A stretch of DNA of 42,866 nucleotides from Lachnospiraceae bacterium. GTDB lineage: Bacteria; Bacillota_A; Clostridia; Lachnospirales; Lachnospiraceae. The position numbers and the translations under genes are program-made. Positions 7,570-15,305 of the stretch are shown here, one piece after another. The DNA lies in the NCBI GenBank assembly GCA_021770615.1, contig JAETQR010000032.1, positions 1-42,866 on the forward strand. Direction: 5' to 3'. Each line of letters opens with the position of its first letter. Positions within the stretch are counted from its first letter, which is position 1. Below the pieces are notes generated by a model, which was given only the letters and a program-made list of their open reading frames with translations, was not told the DNA's origin and searched no databases.

Positions 7570-8292
7570 GTGGCGGTAGAAAATGGAGTATGGACGATGC
7601 ATGGCATGGATTGGAATGATCCGTACCGTATCCGTTCCTTTAGGGAGCTAATTAACTGGATTAATGAGATTGGCTTTCTGCCTTTCTTTAAAAATGAAAT
7701 TGAAGGCTTCTCAGTTGAAGAGCATACGTCCAATCTTTACTGGTGGACAGGAAACAAAGAACAGGATCCATGGGAGTGGCGTGAACTCATCGCGAGGAGC
7801 GGTGAAGCAGCATATGGGAAGTTCTTTCATAAAAAGGCCGGATTCATTTCGAAAGAATGGTTCCCTTATTTTGCAAATTACCGGAGAGACGGTTATGATT
7901 TTGATGCAAGGTGGGAGGATGGTCTTGCAAGTATGCGCTGCAAGAAGATTATGGATAAATTTGAGGAACGGGAAGAATGGATGAGCCATGAACTGAAAAA
8001 ACAGGCAGGATTTGGCAAAGGCGGAGAAAAGAATTACAGCGGCATCATCACAGAGCTTCAGATGCAGACCTATCTTATCACACGCGATTTCCGGCAGAAA
8101 CGGAATAAAAAAGGCACGTAATATGGAATGGCGGTTTCTGTCTATATGACTCCGGAAGAGCTGTGGGGACATAATCTGGTAACGTCTGCATATAAAGAGA
8201 CGCCGGAGACATCCGGAGAACGTATTTACAGGCGTGTGATGGAGCAATATCCGAATGTGTCAGAAAAACAGATAAAGACTTTGGTGAAATAA
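7570..8292 (+). pseudogene. AlkZ-related protein gene interrupted by an in-frame TAA
   Basis: GTG start at 7570 with AAAGGAGAAACA upstream. Codons run to a TAA at 8119-8121 (183 residues). The same frame then continues without shift for 56 more codons (YGMAVSVYMTPEELWG..., to the TAA at 8290-8292). The continuation reads as protein of the same style (TSAYKETPETSGERIYRRV) and the next ribosome-binding site follows directly, so one 240-codon gene has acquired a nonsense codon. The N-terminal part (WEWRELIARSGEAAYGKFF, then AGFISKEWFPYFANYRRDG) resembles proteins annotated as AlkZ-related, i.e. related to a DNA glycosylase family. The truncated product could still be made; activity is uncertain. 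Confidence 0.7.
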
Positions 8293-8307
8293 AGGAGGGC
8301 TTTAGGC

Positions 8308-8934
8308 TTGATCAACAGGGAAGATATGCTGGAACTGACCAGGCGGATGACGCCGGCCCGGACATCCATGACGAGGGTGGCCGGGTGTTACATAGACCGG
8401 GATGGGGAGTTTGACGGAAGCTTCAATACCAATTTCCTGAAGCTTTCCGGTTCCGACAGAGCGAAAAATCTGAAACTGGCAAAGACGGTGCCGTTTTCCG
8501 ATACGAATAAGAATCTGAAGAAATATGAATTTGTACCGGAAGCACAGAAACCAGGAAGCATGTGGCAGTTACTCATGGCCATGAAGGAATGTGGATTGAA
8601 GAATGACGCTTTGATGGATACGTTTTACGATGTAGTTATGGAGCGCTACACTGCAGATTCCGAATATGCCATCCTGGTATTCCATGACCGCTATGATATT
8701 CCGGCGAAGGCATCTGATAAAGAGCGGTTAGGGGAATCGGAGGAAGTGTTTGAATATCTGATTTGTGTGGTCTGCCCGCTTTCCGGAGAATACGAGCCGG
8801 GAGAACCGGAGTGCGGATTCCTGTTTCCTGCATTTACAGACCGGTGCGGGGATCTGAACCATGTAAATGTTTATCAGAAAAATCCGGCTAAGCCGCATAT
8901 GGAACTCGTAAGGGAGATTCTGGGGGCAGAATAA
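8308..8934 (+). CDS. DUF4317 domain-containing protein
   Basis: 208 residues; TTG start at 8308 with AAAGGAGGGC upstream. The family signature is clear: MINREDMLELTRRM, RVAGCYIDRDGE, then AILVFHDRYDIPAKASDKE, ESEEVFEYLICVVCPLS, and a C-terminal CGFLFPAFTDRCGDLNHV. DUF4317 proteins are common in Clostridia. Many are longer, so this version is compact. Function unknown. It lies 15 bp after the end of the broken AlkZ-related gene. Confidence 0.85.
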   Translation: MINREDMLELTRRMTPARTSMTRVAGCYIDRDGEFDGSFNTNFLKLSGSDRAKNLKLAKTVPFSDTNKNLKKYEFVPEAQKPGSMWQLLMAMKECGLKNDALMDTFYDVVMERYTADSEYAILVFHDRYDIPAKASDKERLGESEEVFEYLICVVCPLSGEYEPGEPECGFLFPAFTDRCGDLNHVNVYQKNPAKPHMELVREILGAE

Positions 8935-8966
8935 TAGAAATGAACAAAAAGAAAGGTGGAGGCGGG

Positions 8967-9185
8967 ATGGCATATAAGCCGGAATTATGGGCGGAGGCAA
9001 AGAAAAAATGTCGGTTGAATGAAGAGGAAATCCGAATGGCGAAGGAAATGGGACTGAATCCGAAAAGCCTGATCAAAAATATTCCCAGTCCCAGGGAGCA
9101 GTGGAAACAACCGGTGAAGGTCTGGATTCATGAGATGTATGAAGATAGATATGGAAAAAAGAAGAACAAAGCGGCATCGTCTTAG
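8967..9185 (+). CDS. Small conserved hypothetical protein
   Basis: 72 residues from the ATG at 8967, which has AGGTGGAGG upstream. An in-frame ATG at 8940 would place that SD inside the gene. It is highly charged (MAYKPELWAEAKKKCRLNEE, then EIRMAKEMGLNPKSLIKNIP, SPREQWKQPVKVWIHEMYED). The pattern is of a short helical, probably nucleic-acid- or protein-binding protein. I recall similar unnamed proteins from Clostridia but no function. Confidence 0.7.
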   Translation: MAYKPELWAEAKKKCRLNEEEIRMAKEMGLNPKSLIKNIPSPREQWKQPVKVWIHEMYEDRYGKKKNKAASS

Positions 9186-9311
9186 CGGTGCTGTTTTCTT
9201 TTGCATATCCAGATAATAAATCGTAATGCATATCTTCCGTGCGGGTCTGCTTTAAGGTATAGAAACAATCCAGGCGCAGATAATAATGAAAAAAGAATTT
9301 GAGGTGAAGAT

Positions 9312-10112
9312 ATGGCAGTCGCACATAAAGGAAGTATTTCCATGGGGCTGGTGCTGATTCCCATAGGAATGTATAAGGCAACTCAGGATCATGATATCCA
9401 TTTCAACCAGCTTGATAAGGAAAGCAAGGCCCGGATCAAGTATAAAAAATACTGCAGCCATTGTGGAAAAGAAGTGACGGCAAATGATATCATAAAAGGA
9501 TACGAATATGAAAAAGACAAATATGTTGTCATGACGGATGAGGAGCTGGAGAAGATCAAGACCAGGAAAGACAAGACCATCCATATCATCCAGTTCGCAA
9601 AAATGTCTGAGGTAAATATGATCTATTACGAAAAGGATTATTATGCCGTTCCGGATACAGGTGCAGAGAAGGCATACGAACTCCTCCGCCAGTCTCTGCT
9701 GTCCCAGAAGAAAGTCGCTATCGCAAAAACCGTAATGGGAACCAACGAAAAGCTCCTGGTACTATATCCTACAAAGGAAGGCATTATCGTAAAGACATTA
9801 TTTTACCATGATGAGATTGCAGCAATGCCGAAAGCGGTTCCTAAGATGAAACTGGATGAGAATGAGCTTAATATGGCTAAAATGCTGATTGAGAATATGA
9901 CAAAGCCTTTTAAAGCAGAAGAATTCCGGGATGAATATCAGGCGAGGCTGCGGGAGGCGATCATGAAGAAGATTCAGGGACAGGAAGTTGTTGCAGTGGA
10001 AAGCAGCGGGCCATCCAATGTCATTGACCTGATGGAAGCCCTGCAGAAAAGCCTGGAACTATCAAACAATCCAGATGAGGACAGCAAAAAGCAGCTTACG
10101 GGGACCGCATGA
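9312..10112 (+). CDS. ku: Ku, non-homologous end-joining DNA-end binding protein
   Basis: 266 residues. The bacterial Ku core is present: GSISMGLVLIPIGMYKATQD, FNQLDKESKARIKYKKYCSH, the zinc-like CSHCGKEV, ANDIIKGYEYEKDKYVVMTD, and HIIQFAKMSEVNMIYYEKDY. Bacterial Ku is a homodimeric ring that binds broken DNA ends and recruits the ligase. The ATG is preceded by TGAGGTG. The stop overlaps the ligase start by 4 bp, so the pair forms one operon. The C-terminal extension is short and acidic rather than Lys-rich. Confidence 0.95.
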   Translation: MAVAHKGSISMGLVLIPIGMYKATQDHDIHFNQLDKESKARIKYKKYCSHCGKEVTANDIIKGYEYEKDKYVVMTDEELEKIKTRKDKTIHIIQFAKMSEVNMIYYEKDYYAVPDTGAEKAYELLRQSLLSQKKVAIAKTVMGTNEKLLVLYPTKEGIIVKTLFYHDEIAAMPKAVPKMKLDENELNMAKMLIENMTKPFKAEEFRDEYQARLREAIMKKIQGQEVVAVESSGPSNVIDLMEALQKSLELSNNPDEDSKKQLTGTA

Positions 10113-11050
10113 TGGGGATTTATGAAGCCCGCAGCGCAAGTCCTATGCTGATTGCACAGCAGACGGAAGCATTCGATGATCCAGACTGGATCTATGAACT
10201 GAAAATGGATGGTTTTCGGTGCCTTGCTTATATTGAACGGAATTCTGTAGACTTTCGCAATAAACGGAATATGCAGATGATGCCGAAATTTCCAGAGCTT
10301 GCAGATATCTATAAGAATGTAAACGGAAGATGTATTTTGGATGGGGAAATCGTAGTGCTTGCAGACGGTGTGCCGGATTTCTACCGTCTTCAAAAACGCA
10401 CTCTGCTGACTGACACATTTAAGATTGAACTGGAGGCAGGCCGGTTTCCGGCTTCTTTCGTGGCATTTGACTGTATTTATCAGGGGAATCAGGAGCTGGT
10501 TTTTCAACCACTTATGGAAAGAAAATGGAAGCTTTCAGGGATGATTACGGAAAGTGATAGGATTGCAGTCTCCCGTTATATCGAAAAAGAGGGAACGGCG
10601 CTTTATCAGGCGGCAGAGGCGAGGGAACTGGAAGGGGTTGTAGCAAAAAGAAAAGAGAGCCTTTACTTTATGGGGAAGCGGACAAAGGACTGGGTAAAGT
10701 TTAAACGCATGGCAGATGAAGAATTCATTGTCGCGGGATATATACAAAAGGGGGAACATACCTTTAGCCTGGTACTGGCGAAATACCGGCTTGGCAGGCT
10801 GGTTTATAAGGGACATGTCACCTCCGGAGTGACAAAGGATGCAGTAATGCATCTGAAGAAAACAGGAAGGAATCCGTTTCAGATGCTGCCGATAGGGAAC
10901 GAAAGCGCTGTCTGGGTAAAACCAGATCAGGTCTGTGTGGTGGAATATATGCCAAATACGCTGCATTCCCTCCGGCAACCGGTTTTTAAAGGATTTCGTG
11001 ATGATATCCTCCCGGAAGATGTGCAGGTAAGTGATGAGCATATAAAATAA
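10109..11050 (+). CDS. ATP-dependent DNA ligase (LigD-type ligase domain only)
   Basis: 313 residues. Nucleotidyltransferase motifs occur in order: motif I ELKMDGFR with Lys32 as the adenylated residue, RNKRN, motif III LDGEIVVL, motif IIIa FVAFDCIY, motif IV ELEGVVAKRK, and motif V WVKFKR. A C-terminal OB-fold follows (FIVAGYIQKGEHTFSLVLAK). Unlike full LigD there is no polymerase or phosphoesterase domain, as in stand-alone NHEJ ligases. It seals ends held by Ku, encoded just upstream with a 4-bp overlap. Confidence 0.93.
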   Translation: MMGIYEARSASPMLIAQQTEAFDDPDWIYELKMDGFRCLAYIERNSVDFRNKRNMQMMPKFPELADIYKNVNGRCILDGEIVVLADGVPDFYRLQKRTLLTDTFKIELEAGRFPASFVAFDCIYQGNQELVFQPLMERKWKLSGMITESDRIAVSRYIEKEGTALYQAAEARELEGVVAKRKESLYFMGKRTKDWVKFKRMADEEFIVAGYIQKGEHTFSLVLAKYRLGRLVYKGHVTSGVTKDAVMHLKKTGRNPFQMLPIGNESAVWVKPDQVCVVEYMPNTLHSLRQPVFKGFRDDILPEDVQVSDEHIK

Positions 11051-11163
11051 CGTCTGGAAAAAGGCAGGGTCATTCATGCCGTACTTTGAAATACATCATA
11101 GAAAAATCCTGATACTTGTGTTAAGATGGTGACATGAAATCGGAAGTTGTGGAGAACATTTCT

Positions 11164-11607
11164 ATGAAAATATTGGTAGATGCGGATGCCTGCCCGGTTG
11201 TTTCCATTGTTGAGCATGTGGCAAGTAAATATAGGATACCAGTCATTCTCCTGTGTGATACGAACCATGTACTGCAGTCAGCGTACAGTGAAGTCAAGGT
11301 GATTGGAGCCGGTACAGATGCAGTGGACTTTGCACTGGTTGGCTTATGCCAGAAGGGAGATCTGGTGGTAACGCAGGATTATGGCGTTGCTGCAATGATT
11401 CTGGGGAAGGGAGCTTATGGAATCCATCAGAGTGGGAAATGGTATACGGATGAGAACATTGACCGTATGCTGATGGAACGGCATATCAGTAAGAAGGTAC
11501 GGTGCTCAAAATCAAAGCATCATCTGAAAGGACCTGCAAAACGGACAGCAGAGGATGATATAAGGTTTGAGGAGGCACTGGAGCGGCTGATTTTGAAAAT
11601 ACTTTGA
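11164..11607 (+). CDS. YaiI/YqxD family (DUF188) PIN-like protein
   Basis: 147 residues from the ATG at 11164, which is preceded by GTGGAG. An upstream in-frame ATG at 11134 lacks a good SD sequence. Conserved family motifs are MKILVDADACPVV, GTDAVDFALV and GDLVVTQDYGVAAMIL, with acidic residues arranged as in PIN-like nucleases, then KKVRCSKSKHHLKGPAKRT. Nuclease activity is inferred from the fold and is not firmly established for this family. Confidence 0.88.
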   Translation: MKILVDADACPVVSIVEHVASKYRIPVILLCDTNHVLQSAYSEVKVIGAGTDAVDFALVGLCQKGDLVVTQDYGVAAMILGKGAYGIHQSGKWYTDENIDRMLMERHISKKVRCSKSKHHLKGPAKRTAEDDIRFEEALERLILKIL

Positions 11608-11675
11608 CCCAGAAAAGTTGCAGGGAAGATGAAAAGATACAAGGAATTGATGATTGATTAAGTGGAGTGTGGAAT

Positions 11676-12203
11676 ATGAAGATTCAAACAGTACAGGGTG
11701 ATATTACAGAGGTTGAAGATTTAGAGGCTATCGTAAATGCAGCGAACAGAAGTCTGCTTGGAGGTGGAGGCGTTGACGGAGCCATACACCGGGCGGCAGG
11801 AAAAGAGCTGCTGGAAGAATGCAGGACACTGAACGGGTGCAATACCGGAGAAGCAAAGATTACGGGCGCATATAAACTGCCCTGTAAATATGTGATCCAT
11901 ACAGTGGGGCCGGTATGGCATGGCGGTAAAGACGGCGAGCCAAAGTTGCTGGCAAATGCTTATCGGAATTCTTTGCAGACGGCTGTTGAAAACGGTATCC
12001 GGACGATTGCATTTCCGTCCATATCCACAGGAATTTACAGCTATCCCGTAGACCAGGCGGCAGCGATAGCTGTGAGGACGGTGAAAGAGTTCTGCATCCG
12101 GCATCCGGATGATATTGATATTGTACGTTTCGTGCTGTTTGATGCGGATACGCACCGTGCCTATGACCACGCAATTTACGAAGCCGAAATAAATCAGGAA
12201 TAA
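11676..12203 (+). CDS. Macro-domain protein, likely O-acetyl-ADP-ribose or ADP-ribosyl hydrolase
   Basis: 175 residues from the ATG at 11676 (AGTGGAG upstream). A complete macro domain is visible: [20 protein letters not shown], the [15 protein letters not shown] loop, [13 protein letters not shown], and [13 protein letters not shown]. This matches the YmdB/MacroD-type class that removes ADP-ribose from proteins or deacetylates O-acetyl-ADP-ribose. It sits in the repair-rich cargo block between YaiI-like and RecD2 genes. Confidence 0.92.
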   Translation: MKIQTVQGDITEVEDLEAIVNAANRSLLGGGGVDGAIHRAAGKELLEECRTLNGCNTGEAKITGAYKLPCKYVIHTVGPVWHGGKDGEPKLLANAYRNSLQTAVENGIRTIAFPSISTGIYSYPVDQAAAIAVRTVKEFCIRHPDDIDIVRFVLFDADTHRAYDHAIYEAEINQE

Positions 12204-12247
12204 GGCCTTTTCTATATGGATGACAGCCTAAACTAAGGGAGAACAGT

Positions 12248-14869
12248 ATGGAACACCTGCGATGCGTAGTTGAAAGGATTACTTATACGAATACAGAAAA
12301 TGGTTACACCGTATTAAAGGTAGCGGCTAAGAACTATAACGACCTGGTCACTGTTGTCGGAATCATGCCGGATACGCATGTTGGCTCTGTTCTATCTCTG
12401 GAGGGTTTCTGGAAGATGGATGCCAAATACGGCAGGCAGTTTTCCGTAGAGAAGTTTGAAGAGATTCTCCCTGCAACAGTCTATGGAATTGAGAAATACT
12501 TAGGTTCCGGTTTAATTAAAGGTGTCGGGCCGAAGTTTGCAAAGCGGATTGTCCAGAAATTCGGAAAGGATACACTGGATGTGATCGAGGATACGCCGGA
12601 TGAACTCATTACAGTGGAAGGGATAGGGAAGATCCGCGTAGAACGGATTAAGAAGAGCTGGCAGGAGCAGAAGGAGATCAAGAATATCATGCTCTTTCTG
12701 CAGAGCCATGAAGTGAATACCACCCATGCCACAAAGATTTTTAAAACCTACGGAAGTGACAGTATCAGCGTGGTACAGGAGAATCCTTATCGCCTGGCAG
12801 ACGACATCTGGGGAATCGGATTTAAGACTGCGGATATGATCGCCGAAAAACTGGGTATTGAAAAGGGACGCTTTATCCGTTTGCGGAGCGGACTGTTCTA
12901 TACATTAAACAAGCTGGCAGAAGACGGTCACTGTTATGGGGACAGGGAACAGCTGATTAAAAAGGCGGTGGAACTTTTGGAAGTGGATACCCCGGAGCTG
13001 GAGATCACATTGGATGAAATGCTCCGCACCGAGGATGTGATCAGAGATGAAGAAGCAATTTATCTGCCGCCCTTTTTCTTTTCTGAGACCGGGTGCGCCA
13101 AAAGGCTGATCAAACTGTTGATGTCCGAACGCAGGATGAAAATGGATGTGCAGGCAGTTCTGTCGCAGGTTCGCAAGCAATCGGATATTACATACGATGA
13201 GATCCAGTTGGAAGCGATCCGTACAGCGGTTTCATCGAAAGTGATGGTTCTGACCGGCGGGCCGGGGACCGGAAAAACGACTACAACTATGGGAATTATT
13301 TCCGCCTACCGGATGGCCGGATGCAGGATCATACTGGCGGCGCCTACCGGAAGAGCGGCAAAAAGGATGTCTGAAACTACTGGGATGGAAGCGAAAACGA
13401 TTCACCGGCTGCTGGAATATAAACCTCCGGAAGGATATCAGAAAAATGAAGAAAATCCTTTGGAGGGTGATGTTCTGATACTGGACGAGTGTTCTATGAT
13501 TGATGTGATGCTTATGTACAATCTCCTGAAAGCGCTTCCGGAACATATGACATTGATTATGGTGGGCGATACGGACCAGCTTCCTAGCGTAGGAGCGGGA
13601 AATGTCCTGAAAGATATCATCGCCTCGAACCGGATCCCGGTTGTGCGGCTGACCAAAATATTCAGACAGGCGCAGGGAAGCAGGATCATCATGAACGCTC
13701 ATCGGATCAACAAAGGCAAACCTATTGATATGCGCGGCGGTAAGGAGTCCGATTTCTTTTTTGCCGGAAGAGATACCAACGAAGAAGTGGTGGACACGCT
13801 GGTTAAGTTCTGTACGAAGAATCTGCCCCGCTATTATCATGTGGATGCCTTTCAGGATATCCAGGTGCTTGCACCGATGCAGAGGGGGATCTGCGGGGCG
13901 GCAAATTTAAACCAGGTGCTGCAGGAAACCATGAATCCGTCCAAAATCTTCCTTCGCAGGGGCGGCACACAGTATCGGCTTCATGATAAGGTCATGCAGA
14001 TCCGTAACAATTACGATAAAGAAGTTTTTAACGGCGATATCGGAACTATTTGTAAAGTTGACATGGAGGAACGGGAACTGATAGTAGATTATGAAGGCCG
14101 GGAAGTTCTCTATGATGTCAGCGAGCTGGATGAACTGGTGCTGGCCTATGCGACCACGATCCATAAGGCGCAGGGAAGCGAATATCCGATTGTAGTCATG
14201 CCTTTTACCATGAGCCATTTTGTGATGCTGCAGAGAAACCTGCTATACACAGGGGTTACTAGGGCAAAGAAGATCCTGGTGCTGATCGGGGAGAAAAAAG
14301 CGGTCAGTTATGCCATAAAGAATGAGACTACCGCCGCAAGAAATACGAAGCTTGCCAAACGTCTGATGGAGGGCAGCATGGAGTCAAAGACTGTAGAGGT
14401 AGATATTTTGAAGCGACGGTTAAATGGTGAAAATGAAAGTCAGCTGGAAAAGAAACCAAAGACGATGATCTATAAGAATCACATGCAGCCGATGAGGATT
14501 GAAGAGGAACCAGCTGGGTATGGGGGCGATTTATTTGAACGGCTGGCATGTTCTAGGTTTCGGAGCAGTTTTTCCTTAAACGCCAACGACAGGGCATATA
14601 TTGCTGACAAGGGAATGGATACCATACGTCGCCATGCACATGATTTCGTAGAAAAGCGGCTGGCTCCTTCCGAACCACAGAATGATGGAAAGCAGACGCC
14701 GATGAGAGGACATCCGGTGTTTGTTGCCCAGCATGCGACAGCTACTTGCTGCAGAGGATGCCTGGAGAAATGGCATAATATCCCTAAAGGCAGGGAACTG
14801 ACCATACAGGAGCAGGATTATGTAGTAAATGTTATTTTACAGTGGATAGACGGGCAGAAGGCTCAATAA
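12248..14869 (+). CDS. recD2: RecD2-type SF1B DNA helicase fused to a C-terminal DUF4186 domain
   Basis: 873 residues; ATG preceded by AAGGGAGAA. The first ~740 residues are RecD2: an N-terminal OB/HhH region (GSGLIKGVGPKFAKRIVQKF, VEGIGKIRVERI), Walker A GGPGTGKTTT near residues 337-346, Walker B LILDECSMID, the motif around MVGDTDQLPSVGAG, and C-terminal YATTIHKAQGSEYPIVV and YTGVTRAKK. RecD2 is a 5'-3' helicase. After a linker, residues about 765-873 (FRSSFSLNANDRAYIADKGM, ending RGHPVFVAQHATATCCRGC and LEKWHNIPKGRELT) match DUF4186, normally a separate small protein. The frame is continuous across the junction, so the fusion is not a shift artefact. Confidence 0.9.
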   Translation: MEHLRCVVERITYTNTENGYTVLKVAAKNYNDLVTVVGIMPDTHVGSVLSLEGFWKMDAKYGRQFSVEKFEEILPATVYGIEKYLGSGLIKGVGPKFAKRIVQKFGKDTLDVIEDTPDELITVEGIGKIRVERIKKSWQEQKEIKNIMLFLQSHEVNTTHATKIFKTYGSDSISVVQENPYRLADDIWGIGFKTADMIAEKLGIEKGRFIRLRSGLFYTLNKLAEDGHCYGDREQLIKKAVELLEVDTPELEITLDEMLRTEDVIRDEEAIYLPPFFFSETGCAKRLIKLLMSERRMKMDVQAVLSQVRKQSDITYDEIQLEAIRTAVSSKVMVLTGGPGTGKTTTTMGIISAYRMAGCRIILAAPTGRAAKRMSETTGMEAKTIHRLLEYKPPEGYQKNEENPLEGDVLILDECSMIDVMLMYNLLKALPEHMTLIMVGDTDQLPSVGAGNVLKDIIASNRIPVVRLTKIFRQAQGSRIIMNAHRINKGKPIDMRGGKESDFFFAGRDTNEEVVDTLVKFCTKNLPRYYHVDAFQDIQVLAPMQRGICGAANLNQVLQETMNPSKIFLRRGGTQYRLHDKVMQIRNNYDKEVFNGDIGTICKVDMEERELIVDYEGREVLYDVSELDELVLAYATTIHKAQGSEYPIVVMPFTMSHFVMLQRNLLYTGVTRAKKILVLIGEKKAVSYAIKNETTAARNTKLAKRLMEGSMESKTVEVDILKRRLNGENESQLEKKPKTMIYKNHMQPMRIEEEPAGYGGDLFERLACSRFRSSFSLNANDRAYIADKGMDTIRRHAHDFVEKRLAPSEPQNDGKQTPMRGHPVFVAQHATATCCRGCLEKWHNIPKGRELTIQEQDYVVNVILQWIDGQKAQ

Positions 14870-14949
14870 AAATATTTGTTGATCTGATGCCCACAGTAAG
14901 AGTATAATGTCAATATATACTGCATCTATTTTGGCGAGGGGATGCAAAG

Positions 14950-14974
14950 GGGGACTTGAAATTTCCAAGTCCCC
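14950..14974. repeat. Inverted repeat overlapping the antisense-RNA promoter
   Basis: Arms GGGGACTTG and CAAGTCCCC, with a 7-nt loop, cover the -35 box and spacer of the promoter at 14956-14984. It has no T-run, so it is an operator or structural element rather than a terminator. Confidence 0.45.
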
Positions 14975-14984
14975 AGTGTATAAT
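14956..14984 (+). promoter_or_regulatory. Promoter of the putative antisense antitoxin RNA
   Basis: TTGAAA (14956-14961), a 17-bp spacer and TATAAT (14979-14984). It points toward the toxin gene on the other strand. A second, weaker promoter-like pair (TTGATC-N18-TATAAT) lies upstream near 14879-14908. Confidence 0.65.
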
Positions 14985-14990
14985 CAAGAA

Positions 14991-15090
14991 AAAGAAGGTA
15001 CTCAGATGCAAGATCTGATGCCCTCAGTCAAAATGATAAGTAAAATAGAAATAGCATCCTTGACTTTGGACGGTGTAGGATGCTATTTCT
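14991..15090 (+). ncRNA. Putative antisense antitoxin RNA of a type I toxin-antitoxin locus
   Basis: The approximate 100-nt span from the start predicted by the promoter to the bidirectional terminator contains no convincing coding frame. It converges on the holin-like toxin gene and overlaps its 3' end and terminator, as in Fst/RNAII-type systems. A short direct repeat, GATCTGATGCCC(A/T)CAGT, occurs at 14881-14897 and at 15013-15029, the second copy inside this RNA. Ends are inferred. Confidence 0.5.
15047..15090. terminator. Bidirectional terminator shared by toxin mRNA and antisense RNA
   Basis: A perfect 13-bp inverted repeat, AGAAATAGCATCC (15047-15059) and GGATGCTATTTCT (15078-15090), has an 18-nt loop. 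T-rich sequence follows on both strands. It overlaps the toxin stop codon. Confidence 0.75.
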
Positions 15091-15163
15091 TATTATGTCG
15101 GTCTATATAAGTCAAAGCCGCAAAGATCACCAATAGTAATGTTAAAATTTCCATTGTGTTCAT
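15083..15163 (-). CDS. Holin-like type I toxin peptide (26 residues)
   Basis: Small minus-strand gene starting at the ATG at 15163, with AAGGAGGGTG upstream. The peptide begins MNTMEILTLLLVIFAALTYI and ends DRHNKK: one short hydrophobic helix plus a charged tail, the standard form of the putative holin-like/Fst-type membrane toxins of Firmicutes. A second ATG two codons upstream is too close to the SD sequence. The gene has its own promoter (15240-15268) and shares a bidirectional terminator with a convergent RNA. It lies between the cargo and the second transfer operon, so it may act to keep the element in the cell. Confidence 0.8.
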   Translation of the reverse strand: MNTMEILTLLLVIFAALTYIDRHNKK

Positions 15164-15239
15164 GGGCATCACCCTCCTTCTTTACTAGAGGGCAGGAACG
15201 AAATGCATCCGTTTTCTTCTTTTAATGATTATAGGACAT

Positions 15240-15268
15240 AGTATAACATGAGAGTGATCTGCAGGCAA
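15240..15268 (-). promoter_or_regulatory. Promoter of the toxin mRNA
   Basis: On the minus strand TTGCCT (15263-15268), a 17-bp spacer and TATACT (15240-15245). This predicts a toxin mRNA of about 185 nt ending at the 15047-15090 terminator. Confidence 0.65.
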
Positions 15269-15305
15269 TAAGGTAAGGGTCTTAGCGAAGAATCTAATAT
15301 TGAAA

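Noticed and set aside
14907..15110. 67-codon plus-strand frame near the toxin locus
   Set aside because: It spans the antisense RNA, its promoter and the bidirectional terminator, and has no SD sequence.
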